64,000 nucleotides of DNA. It comes from Trochalopteron elliotii (Eukaryota > Chordata > Aves > Passeriformes > Leiothrichidae). Positions within the stretch are counted from its first letter, which is position 1, and each line of letters opens with the position of its first letter. The stretch spans positions 72,107-136,106 of the forward strand of contig JANPWX010000034.1 in the NCBI GenBank assembly GCA_024734555.1, in the 5' to 3' direction. The notes below the pieces were generated by a model. That model saw only the letters and a list, made by a program, of their open reading frames with translations, made no database searches and was not told the DNA's origin. Positions 26,486 through 41,400 of this stretch are shown here, piece by piece. Made by a program: the position numbers and the translations under genes.

Positions 26486-26504
26486 ATGGTCTCTGGGAGA
26501 CCAT
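26486..26504. repeat. Short inverted repeat (8-bp arms)
   Basis: ATGGTCTC, spacer TGG, then GAGACCAT. The pairing is perfect but short, so chance is a reasonable explanation. Confidence 0.75.
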
Positions 26505-29500
26505 AGGCACCCATAATTTGTCACCTGTGTTCACAACCTCAGGCTGCTCAGCTGTTCCCTACCCTGTGTAATCTCCATCACCTTGCTCAGATATGGATGT
26601 CTACACTGCAGGTGAATTTTAGTCTCCCTACCTGGTTTTCAGAGAAGCTAAACACTCAATTTTTTTAAATGTCAGAGGCCTGTTGAGGTGTTTGAAATTG
26701 CTGCTGTGTAGCCAATTTGTGGCATAATTTTCTCAAACCCTTTGACTTGTCAAGACCGTGAGATTGTGAGAGCTCATGCAAAATGTCACCTTGGTACTTC
26801 CAGGACAATTTTTTTTCTCAGTAGACACATCCAGGCAGGGACATCCATTGAAATACTTATTGCAAAATGGGAAAGGCTCTGTCCTCAGAATCTCCTCATC
26901 CTGGCAAATCCAGCTCCTAATTTTTCTCATATAGATGAAGGTTCATCTCAGCAAGGCTGGGGTCTGAACTACAGCTGGACTTCTGACCCTCTGAGCCATT
27001 TCAACATCAAAGATTAGGGCTGCAAAACTGTCAGAAAGTTGGAAGCATTTAGGGCTGCGTGAGCCTCCTTCAAAGCAGCTGTATTAGTCCTATCATAAAA
27101 TTAAACTCATCCTCTCCAAAGCAGATGTGTTTTTCTGTCCCATGGAAGTCAATGGAATTTTTAAATATGATTCAACAGGGGCAGAATCATATGCTTAGTT
27201 TAAACCCTTTTTTGTGCATTTTGCTAATTGAGATTCTCTTATTTAGCTCAGCTCAGGGAACCTGGGGAGAAAGAAAGACAAGGTTTTCCATGGTAAAGTG
27301 CACTAGCTACTTCCCCTGTGAAAGTTCAGAAATTTTATGGAAATGCTTTACAATGGAGACAGAAAAAGGAAATATGAAAAAATTGGAGTTGTTTAGAAAC
27401 TACAGATCTACTAACTTTTGAAGGTGTTCAGAACTTCTTGAATAAGGGCTGAAGAGAAATTAATACATGGTGCCTTCCAGCGTGGTAATCAAAATGTTCT
27501 CACAGTTACTTTTTGAGACAATGGCCTCTATTCCTCACATTTTGTATTTTGACACTGAAAAAAAATCACATTTGAGAGAGCATTTAGCAGAGGTTATGCT
27601 TTTGCTAGCTTTCCTTGATTGTTTTGTAACCAGTTTTGTAGAAAAGTGTTTCTATTTTAACCGTGTCTCACCTTTGTTATTGAAATGTTTCCAGACCTGT
27701 TGGTCTCACTGTAGACAGTGCAGAATACTTCAGCTCCCCAGATCTGAATTCTGCAGCCTGAGACCTCTCTTATCTTCCTAGTTTCTTTCTTGCTTGAGCC
27801 ATGGTTCATTTCCTAAGAACTAAGTTAATTAGTCTTTGATCTTTTCTTCTTCCCATACAAAGAACCTTCTCTGCTTTCAAAAAATATTTTCCTACCAGTG
27901 CTGGTCTTAGTGGGCTCCACAGAGTGTGTGCAGACATCCCCATAAGAGAAGGAGTTAAAGGGAGCAAAAGGACCCTTAAGCCTTCAGAGCAATGTTCTTG
28001 CCCACCTCCCAAGTGTTGTGGTAGTACCCATCAGATCAGCTGAAATTTTTCTGTACCCTTACACACACTCCAGACAAGCTGTGCAAGATATTGATGTTTC
28101 CTGAATACCCACCAGTGCCTCACTGAACCCTGATGTCTTTCCTACACACCTTCATAATGAGGGGAAGGAGTTTCCTTCACCCAAAATATGCAATGGTGGC
28201 TGCATCTCCATGCTCCACACTGGAATTAAGTGATTAAATGCCCCTGTGCATCTGGAGTCCTGCCCAGAAGAATAATGAATAAAGGACGAGGGATGTGGGG
28301 AGCACAGAGGGATGGTCACGGGTGCTGAGCACCTGTAGGAATGAGAAATAGTTGTAAACAATGTCCAAGCTTGGTGTGAGGGCCCAGGAAGAGAAGGCTG
28401 GACTGGAGGGACCTTCGGCTCAAGTCCTGCCGGGGAAGTTTCCTGTAGATTATCCCAGTTGAGTTCTAACACTGGCCCTAAGGAGACATGGGGAAGGAGC
28501 CTCTTCCTGCTGGCATGGACCAGCAACACCCAGCTCATCTGCTCTTGACCTTTGCAAACAATAAAAGTTTCTGAGAGATGCTGCTGTGAGTGAGCATGTG
28601 TGAGGAGAGATGAGTGTAAACCCTGAATTTATTATTTGTATTATTTCATGATTATTTGGCTTCAGTCTTAATACACTTCTCAGAAAGATTGAGAGGATGG
28701 AGTGAAGCAGCAGGCATGAGATACCACATAACTAATCAGGGCTCAGCCAAATCCCCCCCCAAAAGTGAGCAATATTAGAAAGGTGCTTCCACACTCTTTC
28801 CTGGTTCATTTTTATGAGATTTCTGCCCCAATAAGAGGTATTGGAATGAAGGCCCATAGTGATATTGCCTGACCTTGGAACTCACATCAAACAGCAACTG
28901 AACAAGGATATAGAAAAGAAAAAGTTGTCAATAGATTCTTCAGGGGAAAAACCCACAAACCTAAGACAGAAATATTGCACTCAATCAACACATCCTGTCA
29001 GCCAAATTCTGTTGCAAGGAGTTCTTTTAAACTCGATGGGCTTATTCTTAAAAGGCAGAGGAAAAGTATTCAAGCCCAAAAGTGTGACTGTTTGCAGCTC
29101 ACTGTGTGATACAGATAATTACAATTGCCCTTATGTACAGCCACTTACCTGTAATTAATTCATAAAATAATTATTGCAAGAGTGCTGCTGTAGTTAGATT
29201 TTACGTTGAACTTCAATAGAGAATTCTGCTGCTGCTGAATACCAAGAGCTAAAAATAATCAATATGAAATAAGTGCTGCCATAAATACTGGATGGGTCTG
29301 ATTTGCCCTGCATAAGGGAAAGACAGGAAACAGTAAAAGGAACTGGTTCAGCATTGAGGGAAAATTGATTGAACATAAGGTAGTGAAGGACTGAAGATGC
29401 CTCCTCCTCCTCCTCCCCTTCCTCTGGGGTGAAAGTTCCTCTTTGGGCTGTTTATGGTGTGTGCTGTCAAGTGGTCTAATTTTCAGCTCATAATCTGAAC

Positions 29501-30329
29501 ACTGAGCACGGGGAGTCACTTATTTTTTTTACACAGTAAAGCAAAATAAAAAGCCAAGAAAATTTCAGAATCAATTCTTCCCCAGGAGGATTTATGTGCA
29601 GCACTACAACAGTGAGCCACAAAAAGAACAGGTTTCTGTTTTATCAAGAGCTGGGAAAGATTTAAAAGGACTTACAGTATCAACTTTCACAAATGTTCAT
29701 TCTGATATATGCATATCACTTCTATCTTGGTTTATTGAACTTCACTTTTGCCACAGTGACATTGCTTTAGCTTTTCCATCTAGTTTGACTTATTTTACTA
29801 CTGATGTGGGATGCATGTGGGAGGCTCATAAGTCCAAATGCTGTCCTCTACTCCTCTTTCCCACTGCCTCTGGCATCACTCTGGCACTAGCCATGCAAGG
29901 AAACTGCACCACACCATTTGCAGACACATCACACACTGGCTGGAGGCCTGAGGCCAAAGCACAGGACTTTCCAAAGACATATCTCCTAAGGATTCAGAAG
30001 ATACCCACATGCCACGTGGTCCCCCTACAGGAAAGATATCCCAGACATCAAACCTCCTTGGTACCACTGACAGAAGATGTCTGAGTTTTCCACATGACAT
30101 ACCTGCTGGTGAGAGCTGGGACAGAGGTCTGGAATTATTTAAACACATCTTTTTGTCTTGAAGCTGCAGAAAAGCCCAAGACCCTGGCACAGCTCATCAG
30201 CCAGGGGTTGATTTGGTTAAGTGTCTTCTCCTGTTCCTGGGTCATTTCTGAACACACAGACAACACCAATCTTACCAGAGATCCTTAATGTAGGACCTCA
30301 CTCTCCAGTGTGGGAACAAAGTATTTGTT

Positions 30330-30430
30330 CCTATCTAATTAATTAAACAGCTCCTGGTTAATTGCTTTCAGTAATTAATCTGGAGTAGGAGTTTCCTTAT
30401 TATCCCTCAAGAATTTAATTTCCTTAACAG
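30330..30430. promoter_or_regulatory. Cluster of TAATTA motifs, function unknown
   Basis: At least four TAATTA/TTAATTA motifs fall within about 100 bp, in otherwise well-mixed sequence. Such clusters occur in homeodomain-bound enhancers but also arise in AT-rich DNA by chance. Confidence 0.15.
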
Positions 30431-33400
30431 TCTTTGGTGAGATATTTAAGTTTTTTAAGCTTCAGCTCCTTTGCAATGACAAAACCATTATCTTCATGCT
30501 CATTGGCTCCTTGCAAATAATCCTGAGATATGCAAAAGACATAATTTCTCTCTTTTTTTTTAATGAAAATCCTGTTAATTCTTTACAATCTATCAGGGTT
30601 TCATATCTGTATTTTCTAATTATTTTTTTTTGTATCTTACACATTTTTGTCTGGTGTGAAAAACAGAATCACTAATCTCTGGATCCTCACACCATTCCTA
30701 AAGCTTTTTTAAAGGGTAATAATATGTTTGCCACTTGTGTTTATCGCCCTGCCTTGCTCACGCAATGGGAAGGCTCAGTTTAACAATACTTAGTGATTCC
30801 TCAATTTCATATCTGAATACCATTTGAATGCTGGAGTTAATACCATCTAGCTTTACAATTAGCATTTCATTTCAAGCCACCTTTTTCAACTCTGCAGTGG
30901 TAAAGCAGAGTTTGGGTGTAGGAGTCTTTCAAACCTGTAGTGAACCACGAAGCAAGAATTTCATTTCACTCCTTTATAAAATAGCAAGCACTTCCCTCTC
31001 CAGTGAAGGGTAGTTTATGAATACAATAAGAGGTTGCAATATTTCAAAGTATTTTCTCAGCTTTTGTTATCTGTAATAAAACGTTGAAATAAAATTAATA
31101 AAATATCACAACAAGCCATAGTAAATAAATCCTTCCAAAACCCATTAGAAGGCACTATTGAAGGAGCAGAACTGCACATTAATTTCTGAATTACACATAC
31201 GTGACAATTCGTGGCAAATTGAGTATCTTCTGCAAGGAATGCTGACTTAATGCCCTGTCAGTTTGGACCTGCTGCTGCCTCTCCCCCTACGGATAACTCC
31301 TCCTTTGAGAGAGTTTTAAGGCTCTAATCATCCCTAAGTGTGAAAGCCTGGAGCTCATCATCCCAGAGTGTGTATTCTGCGGTGAGAGTGACCTACCCCT
31401 TTCTGCCGTCCTGCACACAAGCAGTGAAACTCTCAGTCAGCTGTTTTTTTGCCAATTGCTGTTAAGGGCAGGCTGGATTTGGGGCTTTTTTGTTGTTGAT
31501 GATGTTTGCAGCTTCCCACAAGTTGCACCCAGGAGAGCTGCAGTTTGATTTTTGATGCTGTGGCATCCAGACCTTAAAATGACATTCACCCATCTGTGCC
31601 AAATGCAAATCCAGTCTTAAAGGGTGGATGCCCCAGGACTGTGCTCCTCCCAAGAATGTCTTTCCCTGCAGCATCCTGTGGAGCTGTGGAGCCTGGAGGA
31701 AGCAGGGTCTTTACTCACCTGCAGGTAGATGTCTGCAGGCAAGGTGTCTAACAGGAACCAGCCCTCCCCAGCTCCCTTTGGAGCTGGTGTGCTCATCTGA
31801 ACACAGCCTGGAGCCAGTCAGATGGCTGGTAATGCAAAAAGCTCTGCAGATTATCAAGGGACCTCAGGGTAAACTGCTCCAAGGTGGTCGCCTGCCTTGC
31901 CTCCCCTCAGCCTGGCTGTGGGTCTGCTGGGAGCAGCACAAGCAACCAGAGAAACTCAGGAGACCCTCAGGCTCCTTATTTATATTTTTTCAGCCTAGTT
32001 TTGCCTCTCTTTTCCCCCATCAGAGCAGAGGCTGAGAGCAGGGGTTAAAGAGAGGAGAATTTCCCTGGATTTCCCCGTGGTGCAGGCTGCCCTCACCTAG
32101 CACTGGCAGCAGATGTCCGAGGGAAGGCTGGGGCAGGTTGTCCCCGGGCAGCTGGCCAGGGGAACAGATGGCTGCACTAAAGGCTGTGAATCAACCCTGG
32201 GTGTGCAGGGCACAAGTCAAATAAGAACATTTAAAGGTCTCCCCAGCCTGCAGTCAACCCTGCATCAGTTTTAAAGGAGAAAACACACATTATTTGGAAG
32301 TAGTACTGGGAATTAAGTCATTCATACTGCTGTGGTTTTATGAGTCCCAGTTAAGAGGCTGTTCCTTGGAAGATCTCAGAAGCTAAATGTGTCCCATCCT
32401 CAGAAAGAAGAGCCTCTTCTGTCCCCAGAATGTTTCTCTGTTTGGGGAACTCTTTTTATTTCAGCATAGATGTTAATCTGTTTGTTTTCCTTTAACAGCA
32501 ATCAAATCAAACCAGGCTAAATCTCTCTGAAGAACCCCAGATATACCCAAAGTGCTATGCCATGCTTGAAGCTGTTCCAGACACAGGGCAGTGCATCCTG
32601 CCTTGGAAGGAACAGTCTGAGACAGGGAAGTACCCTCTCAAGTAAAAAAATCTGTGCAATGAGGCCAGCAGTGCCTCCTGCTAAGATTGCAGATGACTCA
32701 TTTCTTATCTAAACAAGAAGCAGTGAGCCTTTGGAAAGAGAAGAGCCAGTTTTTGCCTGCTTGGCTGTGCTTTTTGGCCACTGGGTCAGGAAGGTGCTAA
32801 AATCTGCTGCAGAGGATATTTGCTTCACAGACTCAATAAATCTCTGACTATTCAGATGGAAAATGAGTCTTCCTTGCTTAATAAGTTTTGCACGCACAGT
32901 CCTTCCAGTTTTGATCAAGCTTTCTTTTAAATTTGTTGTTAAGAGTTAGGAAATCTATTTAGGTTTCCTTTAAGCAAAGAAAGCTCTTTCCCATCTAATA
33001 GCAGTTTTACTATTTTCCTAATCTTGCTTTGCACTAGTCATGCCCTGACTGCTTTAAAGACACAAAATAACAAATATTTCACCATGTATTTTCTGTTGTT
33101 TTCTTGGTGTCATTTTTGGAGACACTATTTTAGCATTTATCAGAGATAAGTATTTTTTTTAATATGCACAGTCAAAAGTAACAGCCACTGTAATTAAAAT
33201 TGCAGAAGAGTTTTCATAATAAAGCCACCTAATTCCCACATTAAAAGCACCAGATTCTGTTTGGATTTCTTCACTAACATTGTTCACTGATGAATAATAT
33301 TCATTTTATAGATCTCATGGGAACAGCAGTTTAAAATGGCTGAAGGAAGATGATTAAAAGGATGATAAGAATCGCTTATAAAGTGTTAGAAACTCTGGTA

Positions 33401-35194
33401 CATAAACACATCATTAACTGTCTGGAGACAGTTTTCACAGATTTATTGCCAGAAAGGTGGTGCAGAGGAGTGACAAAGGTCCTGGCTGGGCTCCTGCTGT
33501 GGCACAGCCTCTCTGTGTGTCCTTGTCACCTTCACTTAGCCATGAGTTCTGTGGGGGTGCTGAGGCACCAGGTGCCCCCAGCTCTGAACCAGGAGACACC
33601 ACTGCAAGTGTGGGCATTTGCTTCTTGGGGACACATTCCTGTGGTGCTGCTCCTCCTGTGGCCCCCTCACCAGTTTGATGGATAACAGGTGGACAGTTCC
33701 CCAGCTTCAAAGCAGGTCTCCAGCAGAATTAAACCTCTTCAGGTGCCTACACCTGATAGCAACACCTCCGGTTTCCTCCTTGTTTTTCTAATGCAGGAAA
33801 TCAAACGTCTGTTGAGAGATGGAGATTTTTCTGTATGCCCACCCAGAGGGAGGCATGGAAGTGAAATTCTTTCCATCTCCATGAGAATCTCTGAGGAATG
33901 CAGTGGCTGGCACTGGCATGTCCCTCACCACCCCAGTGATGGACTGAGCTGCACAGGACTCTTTCATCCCCATGCACCAGGTGGCTCAGCATCCACACCT
34001 GCCTCGGCAGGGAGGTGGCAAACAACAAAGTAATCAAGAAGCAGGCTCTTTTTCCCTTCCAGCACAGCTGTGCTGGGGTGATGGCTCTGGGAAGCAGCAC
34101 CTGAGTGAGAGCACTGCAGTCCTGAAATCCTGTTTTCTATAGAATTTGATGTCTGTGCCCTGGGGAGGAAGGGAAAAGGAAAATGAACAAGCAGTGTGAA
34201 ATTAAGTGCTTCTGTTTAAATAGAATCTGGACAGAGGGCTGCTCCAGGCCATGGAGGAGGCAGTGACTGAGCTGAGAGTCGATAACATCAGGGACTTCTC
34301 TTTAATCCATGCCAGGTTTTCCTCCTCATTTTGGCTCCCCAAGCAGCACCAGGTGGCTTCGTGCTTCTCAGCCTTGGCCTTGGACACAGGAAGGGGTAAG
34401 GGATGGCTCCAGGATTTGGCTGAGAGGAGTGAGCACCTTTTGCAGGATTTTGGCTCTTGCAAGCCCCTCCAAGCTGTGCAACCACCACAGAGTTGTCCAC
34501 AGATGCCAGCCTGTGGCTGTAACTGAGAGATCATCATGCAGCAAGGCTGGACCTAAAGTCCACAGTATATTTTCATTCTGCTGGGAGTAAATAGATCAGG
34601 GAATGAACAAAAAGTATTTTTTTTCACTGGTACTTTTTTCCTTGCTACTTTACAGCAATGTGAATTGAAGGAGGGGCACGGGACTAATGAATTTCGACCT
34701 GTTTAGTCATAAAGATTTATACCTGTGCCTTAGAACTAATATTGACCAATCAAATGGCTCCCCAAATCCTGCCCATTTTATAAAAGTTAATCATACCCTC
34801 ATGGCAGGCCAAGTACAAAATAAATTTTGATTTACAACCTGTACTAAAATGATCGCTGTTTTATGCTGGTCATTAACAGTATTTCACACTGGAGAGATGT
34901 AACATTAGAAAACAGTAAAATGGTTTGTATCACATAATGATATTATATTTGGACACCACACAGAATACCAAGGGCTTATTGAATTTGTGTCTGAATGGGA
35001 AATTTGTTTAAAAAACCTGAGCATTGCAAGTGGCAAAAGTGTGTATAATTTTTGGAAGTTTGTTCTGCCAACACGCCACTGGTGCAAGAGTAATTTCTCT
35101 GCCTATGGTGCTGTAAGTGATCCTGATCCATAAATTCCTCAGCAATGACCATGTAAGAGGGCAGAAAATTCAGACATGTTTCCTCTTTGGTCCA

Positions 35195-35495
35195 TGAATC
35201 TTAGAACTATAGAATCCTGGAATGGTTTGTGTTGGAGGGACCTTAAAGATCATCCAGTTCCTACCCCCTGCCATGGGCAGGGACACCTTCCACTATAGCA
35301 GGTTGCTCAAAGCCCCATCCAACCTGGGCCTGACCACTTTCAGGAATGGGGCATCCAAAGCTTCTCTGGGCAACTTGTTTCAGTACCTTGCCACCATCAT
35401 AGGAAAGAATTTATTCATCGTATCTAATCTAAACCTGTCCTCTGTCAGTTTATAGCCATTCTCCCCTGTCCTATCACAACATGCCCTTGCCAACT
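35195..35495 (-). mobile_element. CR1 LINE, 5'-truncated 3' end
   Basis: On the minus strand this is the last ~300 bp of an avian CR1. Reading the plus strand from its left edge, degenerate terminal octamers of the GAATCATA type come first, then GGAATGGTTTGTGTTGGAGG, ACCTTAAAGATCATCCAGTT, CCATGGGCAGGGACACCTTC, AAAGCCCCATCCAACCTGGG, GGGGCATCCAAAGCTTCTCT, and finally CCTATCACAACATGCCCTTG near 35,470. These follow the CR1 3' region in exact order. Severe 5' truncation is normal for CR1. The copy is well preserved, so it is younger than the CR1 relics at 11.6, 44.7 and 49.2 kb. It has no coding capacity. Confidence 0.95.
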
Positions 35496-38400
35496 GTTGC
35501 AGAGAATATTGGTGTGGGTAGGTCAAGACACAGTTTTATCCTTGCAGCAGAGATAAGGTTGTAAAAAATATATAATTGATAGATTTTTCCTTTTTTATTC
35601 ACCTTTTTTCAAAAATTGTTTCCTGTGTTGGGAAAGCACATGGTGTGATTGTCCCAGAGAACAAATGTGTTACTCATAATCTGACACCTGAGGGTTCAAA
35701 GAGGAGCAGCTTCCTAAAATACACATGTGCATCATCACACATGTACACTTGTGTGGGCTTGTACAATGCCCAGATCCGGGGGAGTTCTGATGAGGATATT
35801 CAAAGAAACCTGATGGTACATGGTCCAGCAAAAACATTTCTGAATCAGCCTCCAGGAACAACTGTAAATAACTGCACCACTACTATCACAGCAGCCTAAT
35901 TTCCCTTTCATTGCAGAGCATTTAAAATCATGCATTAAAATGTGCAGGAGAGTGGGATTGAACAAAAGGTCAAGAGCTTTGCAGGGAATGTGATTTTCCT
36001 GCCCTGTTGTTGTCTTGAGAAATAACATCTGAAAGCTTCAAAATTTTCAGTGTTTTATGCACGGGAACAAAGCAGCTGACTTCCAAGAGGTGGCCACTTA
36101 CAAAGGTGCCTGAGTGAAAGGTGAGTTTTGGGCAGATTCCTTGTAGCTGCTTGTATGGGGACCCCTCTGCAAATACCAACTGTGGTGTGACTCCTTTGTG
36201 CTATTATTTCAAGTGTCTGAAATTTCATCTGAGATGGTACATTTTGTTTGGTTTATAACAGAAAAGGGGAATGTAAATGAAGCTCTACATTTCAGTTCAC
36301 TATTTATTTTATTTTGCTTGGCACAAGGTAGCTGCTGTTAAAAGACAAGAGTTTTGCAGAGAGGATGTAAACATTCAAAGTGATATGGATTCACTCAGAA
36401 GGTGACAATTATGCTCAGAGATGAACCAGGGTTAAATGGTCAAATAGCTTCCTTAAACTTGGTTATTTGATTATCATTCCTGTGTTTCAAGTTTTGCTCC
36501 ACCACAGTGCCTTGCTTTGCTCCTCCCATCACGTGTTCATATTTTCATCTACCTGTTTTCAACAGCTACTTGGGGAGAAACACAAACCAAAAAATCTACC
36601 AATTTTTTGGCTGATCATTTTACAGAGCTGGCACGAAGAGAAGAGATGGGCAACGGAATGTATTGTTTATCTTGTTCTAATCAAAATTGTTATTGTGTTC
36701 TAATTCCTTGGATGAAAGGCAAAAAAAAAACAGTCTTGAATTAATGGTGAAGCTTGGAGATGGAGAGAGTTGACAAAGAACTTTAACAGCCTGCAGCTCC
36801 CTGAATGGCAGCTGATAACGAGCTCACAAACCTGGGACTTGTGAGAGCTCATCCGTGAAGGGGGAATGTAAAAATTGCTTTTATGAGTTTTAAAACACTC
36901 ATAACTTTATTAAGCTCTCCTTTTCACTAGTAAAATAAGTTTAATTGCCCTTCATGGCTGAGGAATTATGTTTATTCTAAAGTGATTCATTTTTGTCTCC
37001 TGTTGAAAGGCTTCTTTTCTTTTGCCTTTTCTTGTGCATCTCTCAGCTGTTCGTGTGGCAGTGAAGAGAGGGGAGGAGAAGGCTGTCACCAAAGCTCTGG
37101 AAAACCACTGATGTTTAATTCTTTGTTTCCACTTGATAGGTTTATATTGTGCCAGTTTCTCCAGTGGTGTGAAGGGACTAAGTTCCCTTTGACAGTCAGT
37201 GAAAGCCGGGAGCCTCATAAACATTTCACCATGACAAGCCCTATAATTAAAAATAATGATAACAACGAGCATTCAGCAGCGACCAGTCTTCCATATATTT
37301 GTGAATGTTTGGGTTTTAGAACAGTGTCTTGTGAGAGTCATAGGCCTTGCTGTGCTAGCTGGAGGCTCAGAAGATGATGTTTGGTCATGGTGCAGTGATC
37401 CTGGAAAGTTTTAGTCCATGATTACATACATGAATGTTGTGTACTGCAGGATTTCCCAGAAATCACATTGGCTGAAGGATTCCTATGCCATCCTGCTTTG
37501 GAAGAGTTTCTCAGATCTCTGTTTGCCAGTGTTAAGCCAGACTTCATGAAATTAAACTTCGAGGGCTCTTCTTCTTTCCAAAGGTGATCTTCAAGGAGCG
37601 AGAGCAAGTATTGAGCCAAAAAATCTAAATTGAACAATGTCCCCCTGATTAAGATGGCTTTTTCTCATTAGTGGTAGTTTGTTTGTACATTTTTAATCTC
37701 AGCTGCTAACTTTGGAAGTTCTTACTCTAACAGAGTCAAGATCTTATAGCAAATTAGACTGGCTGTGAGAAGAGACATGATCGGTCTGTTGCAAGACCCA
37801 GGGACTTTTGGGCTGATTCCAGGGAAAATACCTGGTAGAGAAAGTTGTTGCCATTCCTAAATTTGTGCAGCAGTGTAGTTGGAGACTTTGTCACCTACAG
37901 ATGGCACAGCACAATACAGATTAATCCTGAGAAAGCTGGGATTTGGAACTAAAAAGCAGAACTGAAGTGGAAAGCTTTATTCCAGGGGAAGAAAATGAAT
38001 AGACAGAAGGCAGAGAGCAAAGCACTGAAGCAAAGGGGGCATTTATTAAGAACCTGGCAGCCAAAAATGTGGATATTTTATGATTGCAGTGTTACTGTCT
38101 CCTGGCTGCTTGGCTCCCTTTCTAGCTAACCAGGTGGTTTTGTCCCAGAGATTTAATTTCCTGTACACAGTTTGTCTCATCACTTTCACTTTTTTTATCA
38201 GCAATGATGGAAAAGCCCAGCTCTTCTTTTCCTTTTTGCATTTTGGCAAGATTCAATAATCTCTTCAGCAAATTAACAGGCTGGTCATTGGCTGAACCAT
38301 CGTTTTTTAAGCAAGCCTGGCTGTTGGAGAAAGGCAGATTTAAGGTCGTAGATTTCATGTTTAATGCAAAATACCTTTGTTTTGGCAGCAGCAAGCAACT

Positions 38401-41400
38401 GAGGAGAATCAGGGAAGTTTTAATTCACTGGCTGTAAGGACCATATGTACACTATAACATTGTAATCTAGTTACTTACTCCAGCAGAAATTACAGCTGAG
38501 CAAAAGGGACTTGCTGAACAAGGTCTGTCATAAAAATGGGTACAGCTCATCAGTTCTCAAAAAGAACCATTTCCAGAAGGTCAGGCTGGTCCCTGGCTCC
38601 CACCGGTTAACAAAGATTCAGAGGTTTTCCAGTTTCTCCTACAGAAGGAGTTTTACAGCTCTGATGTTTCTAGCAACCTGAAAACGAGCACAACATTTCC
38701 CTTCCCCACAGTCTTACACTGAGGCAAGACCAAGGTTTTATAAGACTTCCCTGAGACAGGGATATGTTCTTGCTCTCATTCCTAGGGGTTTCTTCAGGAA
38801 TTTCATGGGCTCATGGTGCTGTGACTCCTCTCATCAGAACCAGGCCAAGAAGAGAGCAGCTAGTTCAGTATTCTCAGTTTCAGCCAGGATTTTCTAGTGC
38901 TTCTGTGGCTTCTTCTTTATAAATGGGCAGTGTATGCTCCACCTAAGATGACTCTGCACTCCTACAGTCTATGAGCCTGCCAAGGTGTTTTCTTCGGTCT
39001 GTGGAGAGAAACATTTCAATGTCAGGACTGCAGGTGTCCTTAGGATGAGATAAAATGCATCTTAACTTGTCTGAAAACTCCCTGGCTCAATTTCCAACGG
39101 CCACACAGGGAGCCCAGGATAACTAGCAACTCCTACTCAAAAGTCTGCATTTTATGTGTCTAAATTCTGTTAGATTAATTCCAGGGTAATGATCACCGTG
39201 AGTCAATATTCTAGTCAACAAGGATTTTCAAATTAAGCCTTTTGATTGCCCTTCTGTTTTTCATAGTCCATGGCAGGAAGGATTTCCTTTTATTTTATTG
39301 TTGTGATTTTAACCTGGAAATTCAGATGAGTCCTGACCACTGTAACCATGCAATACAGTTGTAACAATGCAAACAGCAATGCAGTCTCCAAAATTAATAA
39401 TGGAATTTGGATTTTACTTTAAATTACACATCTCTTCTGATTCTTCAGAGTGCTTATTTTGCATTTTAAGCTGGTTGTGCTAGGTTAACTGCATTAAGAA
39501 AAAGGAGATTTGTGTTTGTAGGATCTATCTAAATATCATCTCACCCCTGATGTTCTAGTCTAATGGGATCTGAATTATGTACTGGCATCTAACCTTTGTA
39601 AATAGATTGAATCTAAATTATTTGTATGAAATATTCAAGGACATCACTTTCGTCCTTGCTGCTATTCCCTCTTGGCCAGCCGGTCTACAGCTCATGAAGA
39701 AAACATTCCTACTTTTGAGACAGATGCAGAAAGTGTTTCCTAGAGGAGGAAATCATATTACAAGCAGAACTGTGCGCTGATAGAGGGGTATTTTCAACAG
39801 CAAAGCACTGTGTCTTGCAATCTCCTGATAAATTTTCCTAAATACTATATGGCATATGTCTTCTTGATTAGGTGATTTGCTATAGTAGAAATTGGTTTTC
39901 TCTGTTAAGATAGGAAAGTCTCGCTTACCTTCCATCACTTAACTATTGCATCAACAGAATATTTGACAAAAACTTGTCATTTTTGAGAAAGGTAAAGCTT
40001 CCATGAGGAACAAAGCTTGTGAACAGTGTCTGGTTGCTGCCTGGATGGTGCCCAGAGCCTGACTTGCAAGCAGCCATGCAAGAGCATCTCCATCTGCAGA
40101 TCCATATGGGTTACATGATAATCCCCAAAGTGCAGCTCTGACATCCACCTCCCACATGACCACTATTGCAAATGCACAATCCATAGTTCTTGGTTGTCTT
40201 AAACATTTACCATCTTACTAAAAGAGTACCACAAAACAAAATAACAAAAATCTGTCCTTTTTGAGCCTTTCTGTATTTGCAAGAGAATGTCTTAATGTTT
40301 GTTGTCTGTATACAATTGGATTGGTTTTGCAGTGAGAACTACCTGGGAGACTTCAGATTCTCCATCCAGGATATTCATCAACACATTAAAATGAAAATAA
40401 TTGCTCTGAAGCATAAAGATTTTTCTAGGTACAGCACATGAGAAGCCTTCAGGACAGTTCAAATTTCTCACCTAGAGAGTTACACTGAATAATTAAATAT
40501 TTTGTATGAAAGGCAGCAAGAAGTGAAATCAGTCCCTTTGTTCCAGCTTTGTTGGCCCACTGCTTGAACTTCAAACACTGTCATGTTCCACCTGTGCAGC
40601 TGGGGAGTCCCTGACCAGGCAAGGAATTTTTAGGTCCTGACAAGAGATCAAGAAGGGTCAGGAAGGAAATAAAAGGGTAAGTCAATCCTGCAGGTTCATG
40701 CAGAGTCGTGTCACCACTCCAGATGGAGCAAACCACAGCATTTGGGTAGATAGAGGAACTCATGGCTCCTGACTGCACAGAACAGCCCAGGATGTGTGTC
40801 CCTGCCCTCCCCACATCATTCTTCGCTTGTGTTGCTGCTTTTTCTGGGCTCCAAACACTGAGGTATAAATTTCAAAGCCCAGAGCTTTGGTAGGACCACC
40901 AGGAGATTTCATTAATTTTGCAAAACCAGTCTCAAAAGTAGCATTGTGACATTCTAGATAATTTCTTCACTGTAAGTGTGGATTATATTTTAGAGAAACG
41001 AGACAGTTCTAGACAGAGATACAGACAGAAAACTGTAGAAAAAATGAAAGAGTAACACAATGAGGAAGAGGCAAAGGATAATTTTACCACTCAGTACACA
41101 TTTCTTTCATTTCATTTAGCTGTTCTTGATTTTGCCTTTTTTCCCAACTGTTTTGCTTCCATAATTGAAGTTTTTGTACATCTCTGCTAGGCTGGACTGT
41201 TTGTACTAACAGCTGATTGGCAGTATTAGTTTATAGTATTATAAGCTCTCTTAGACCAAGAAATTTTAATAAAGTGAAATGTATTCATCCTTGTGAAAAA
41301 GCAGATGTAGGGAAAATGAAATGATCAGGAATGTCTGATAATCAATTTCCTCTGATAAGCACACAGAATAATTATTCCTTCAGACACTGCTCTTTAATAT

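Larger units (their letters stand above)
25918..35194. other. Unique non-coding sequence
   Basis: No gene or repeat family is recognised over 9.3 kb. Composition is uneven. About 31,230-32,230 and 33,430-34,540 are GC-richer and carry several overlapping short frames on both strands, none with a recognisable domain. The longest frame in the interval (162 codons, 29,596-30,084) is also unrecognisable. A TAATTA-rich stretch lies at about 30,330-30,430, and a perfect 8-bp-arm inverted repeat at 26,486-26,504. Confidence 0.5.

Noticed and set aside
29596..30084. Open frame of 162 codons on the plus strand
   Set aside because: No motif, signal peptide or family resemblance, and it overlaps another frame on the minus strand.
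33430..34540. Cluster of overlapping frames on both strands in GC-richer DNA
   Set aside because: GC-rich DNA lacks stop codons by composition; none of the translations shows a domain or repeated motif.
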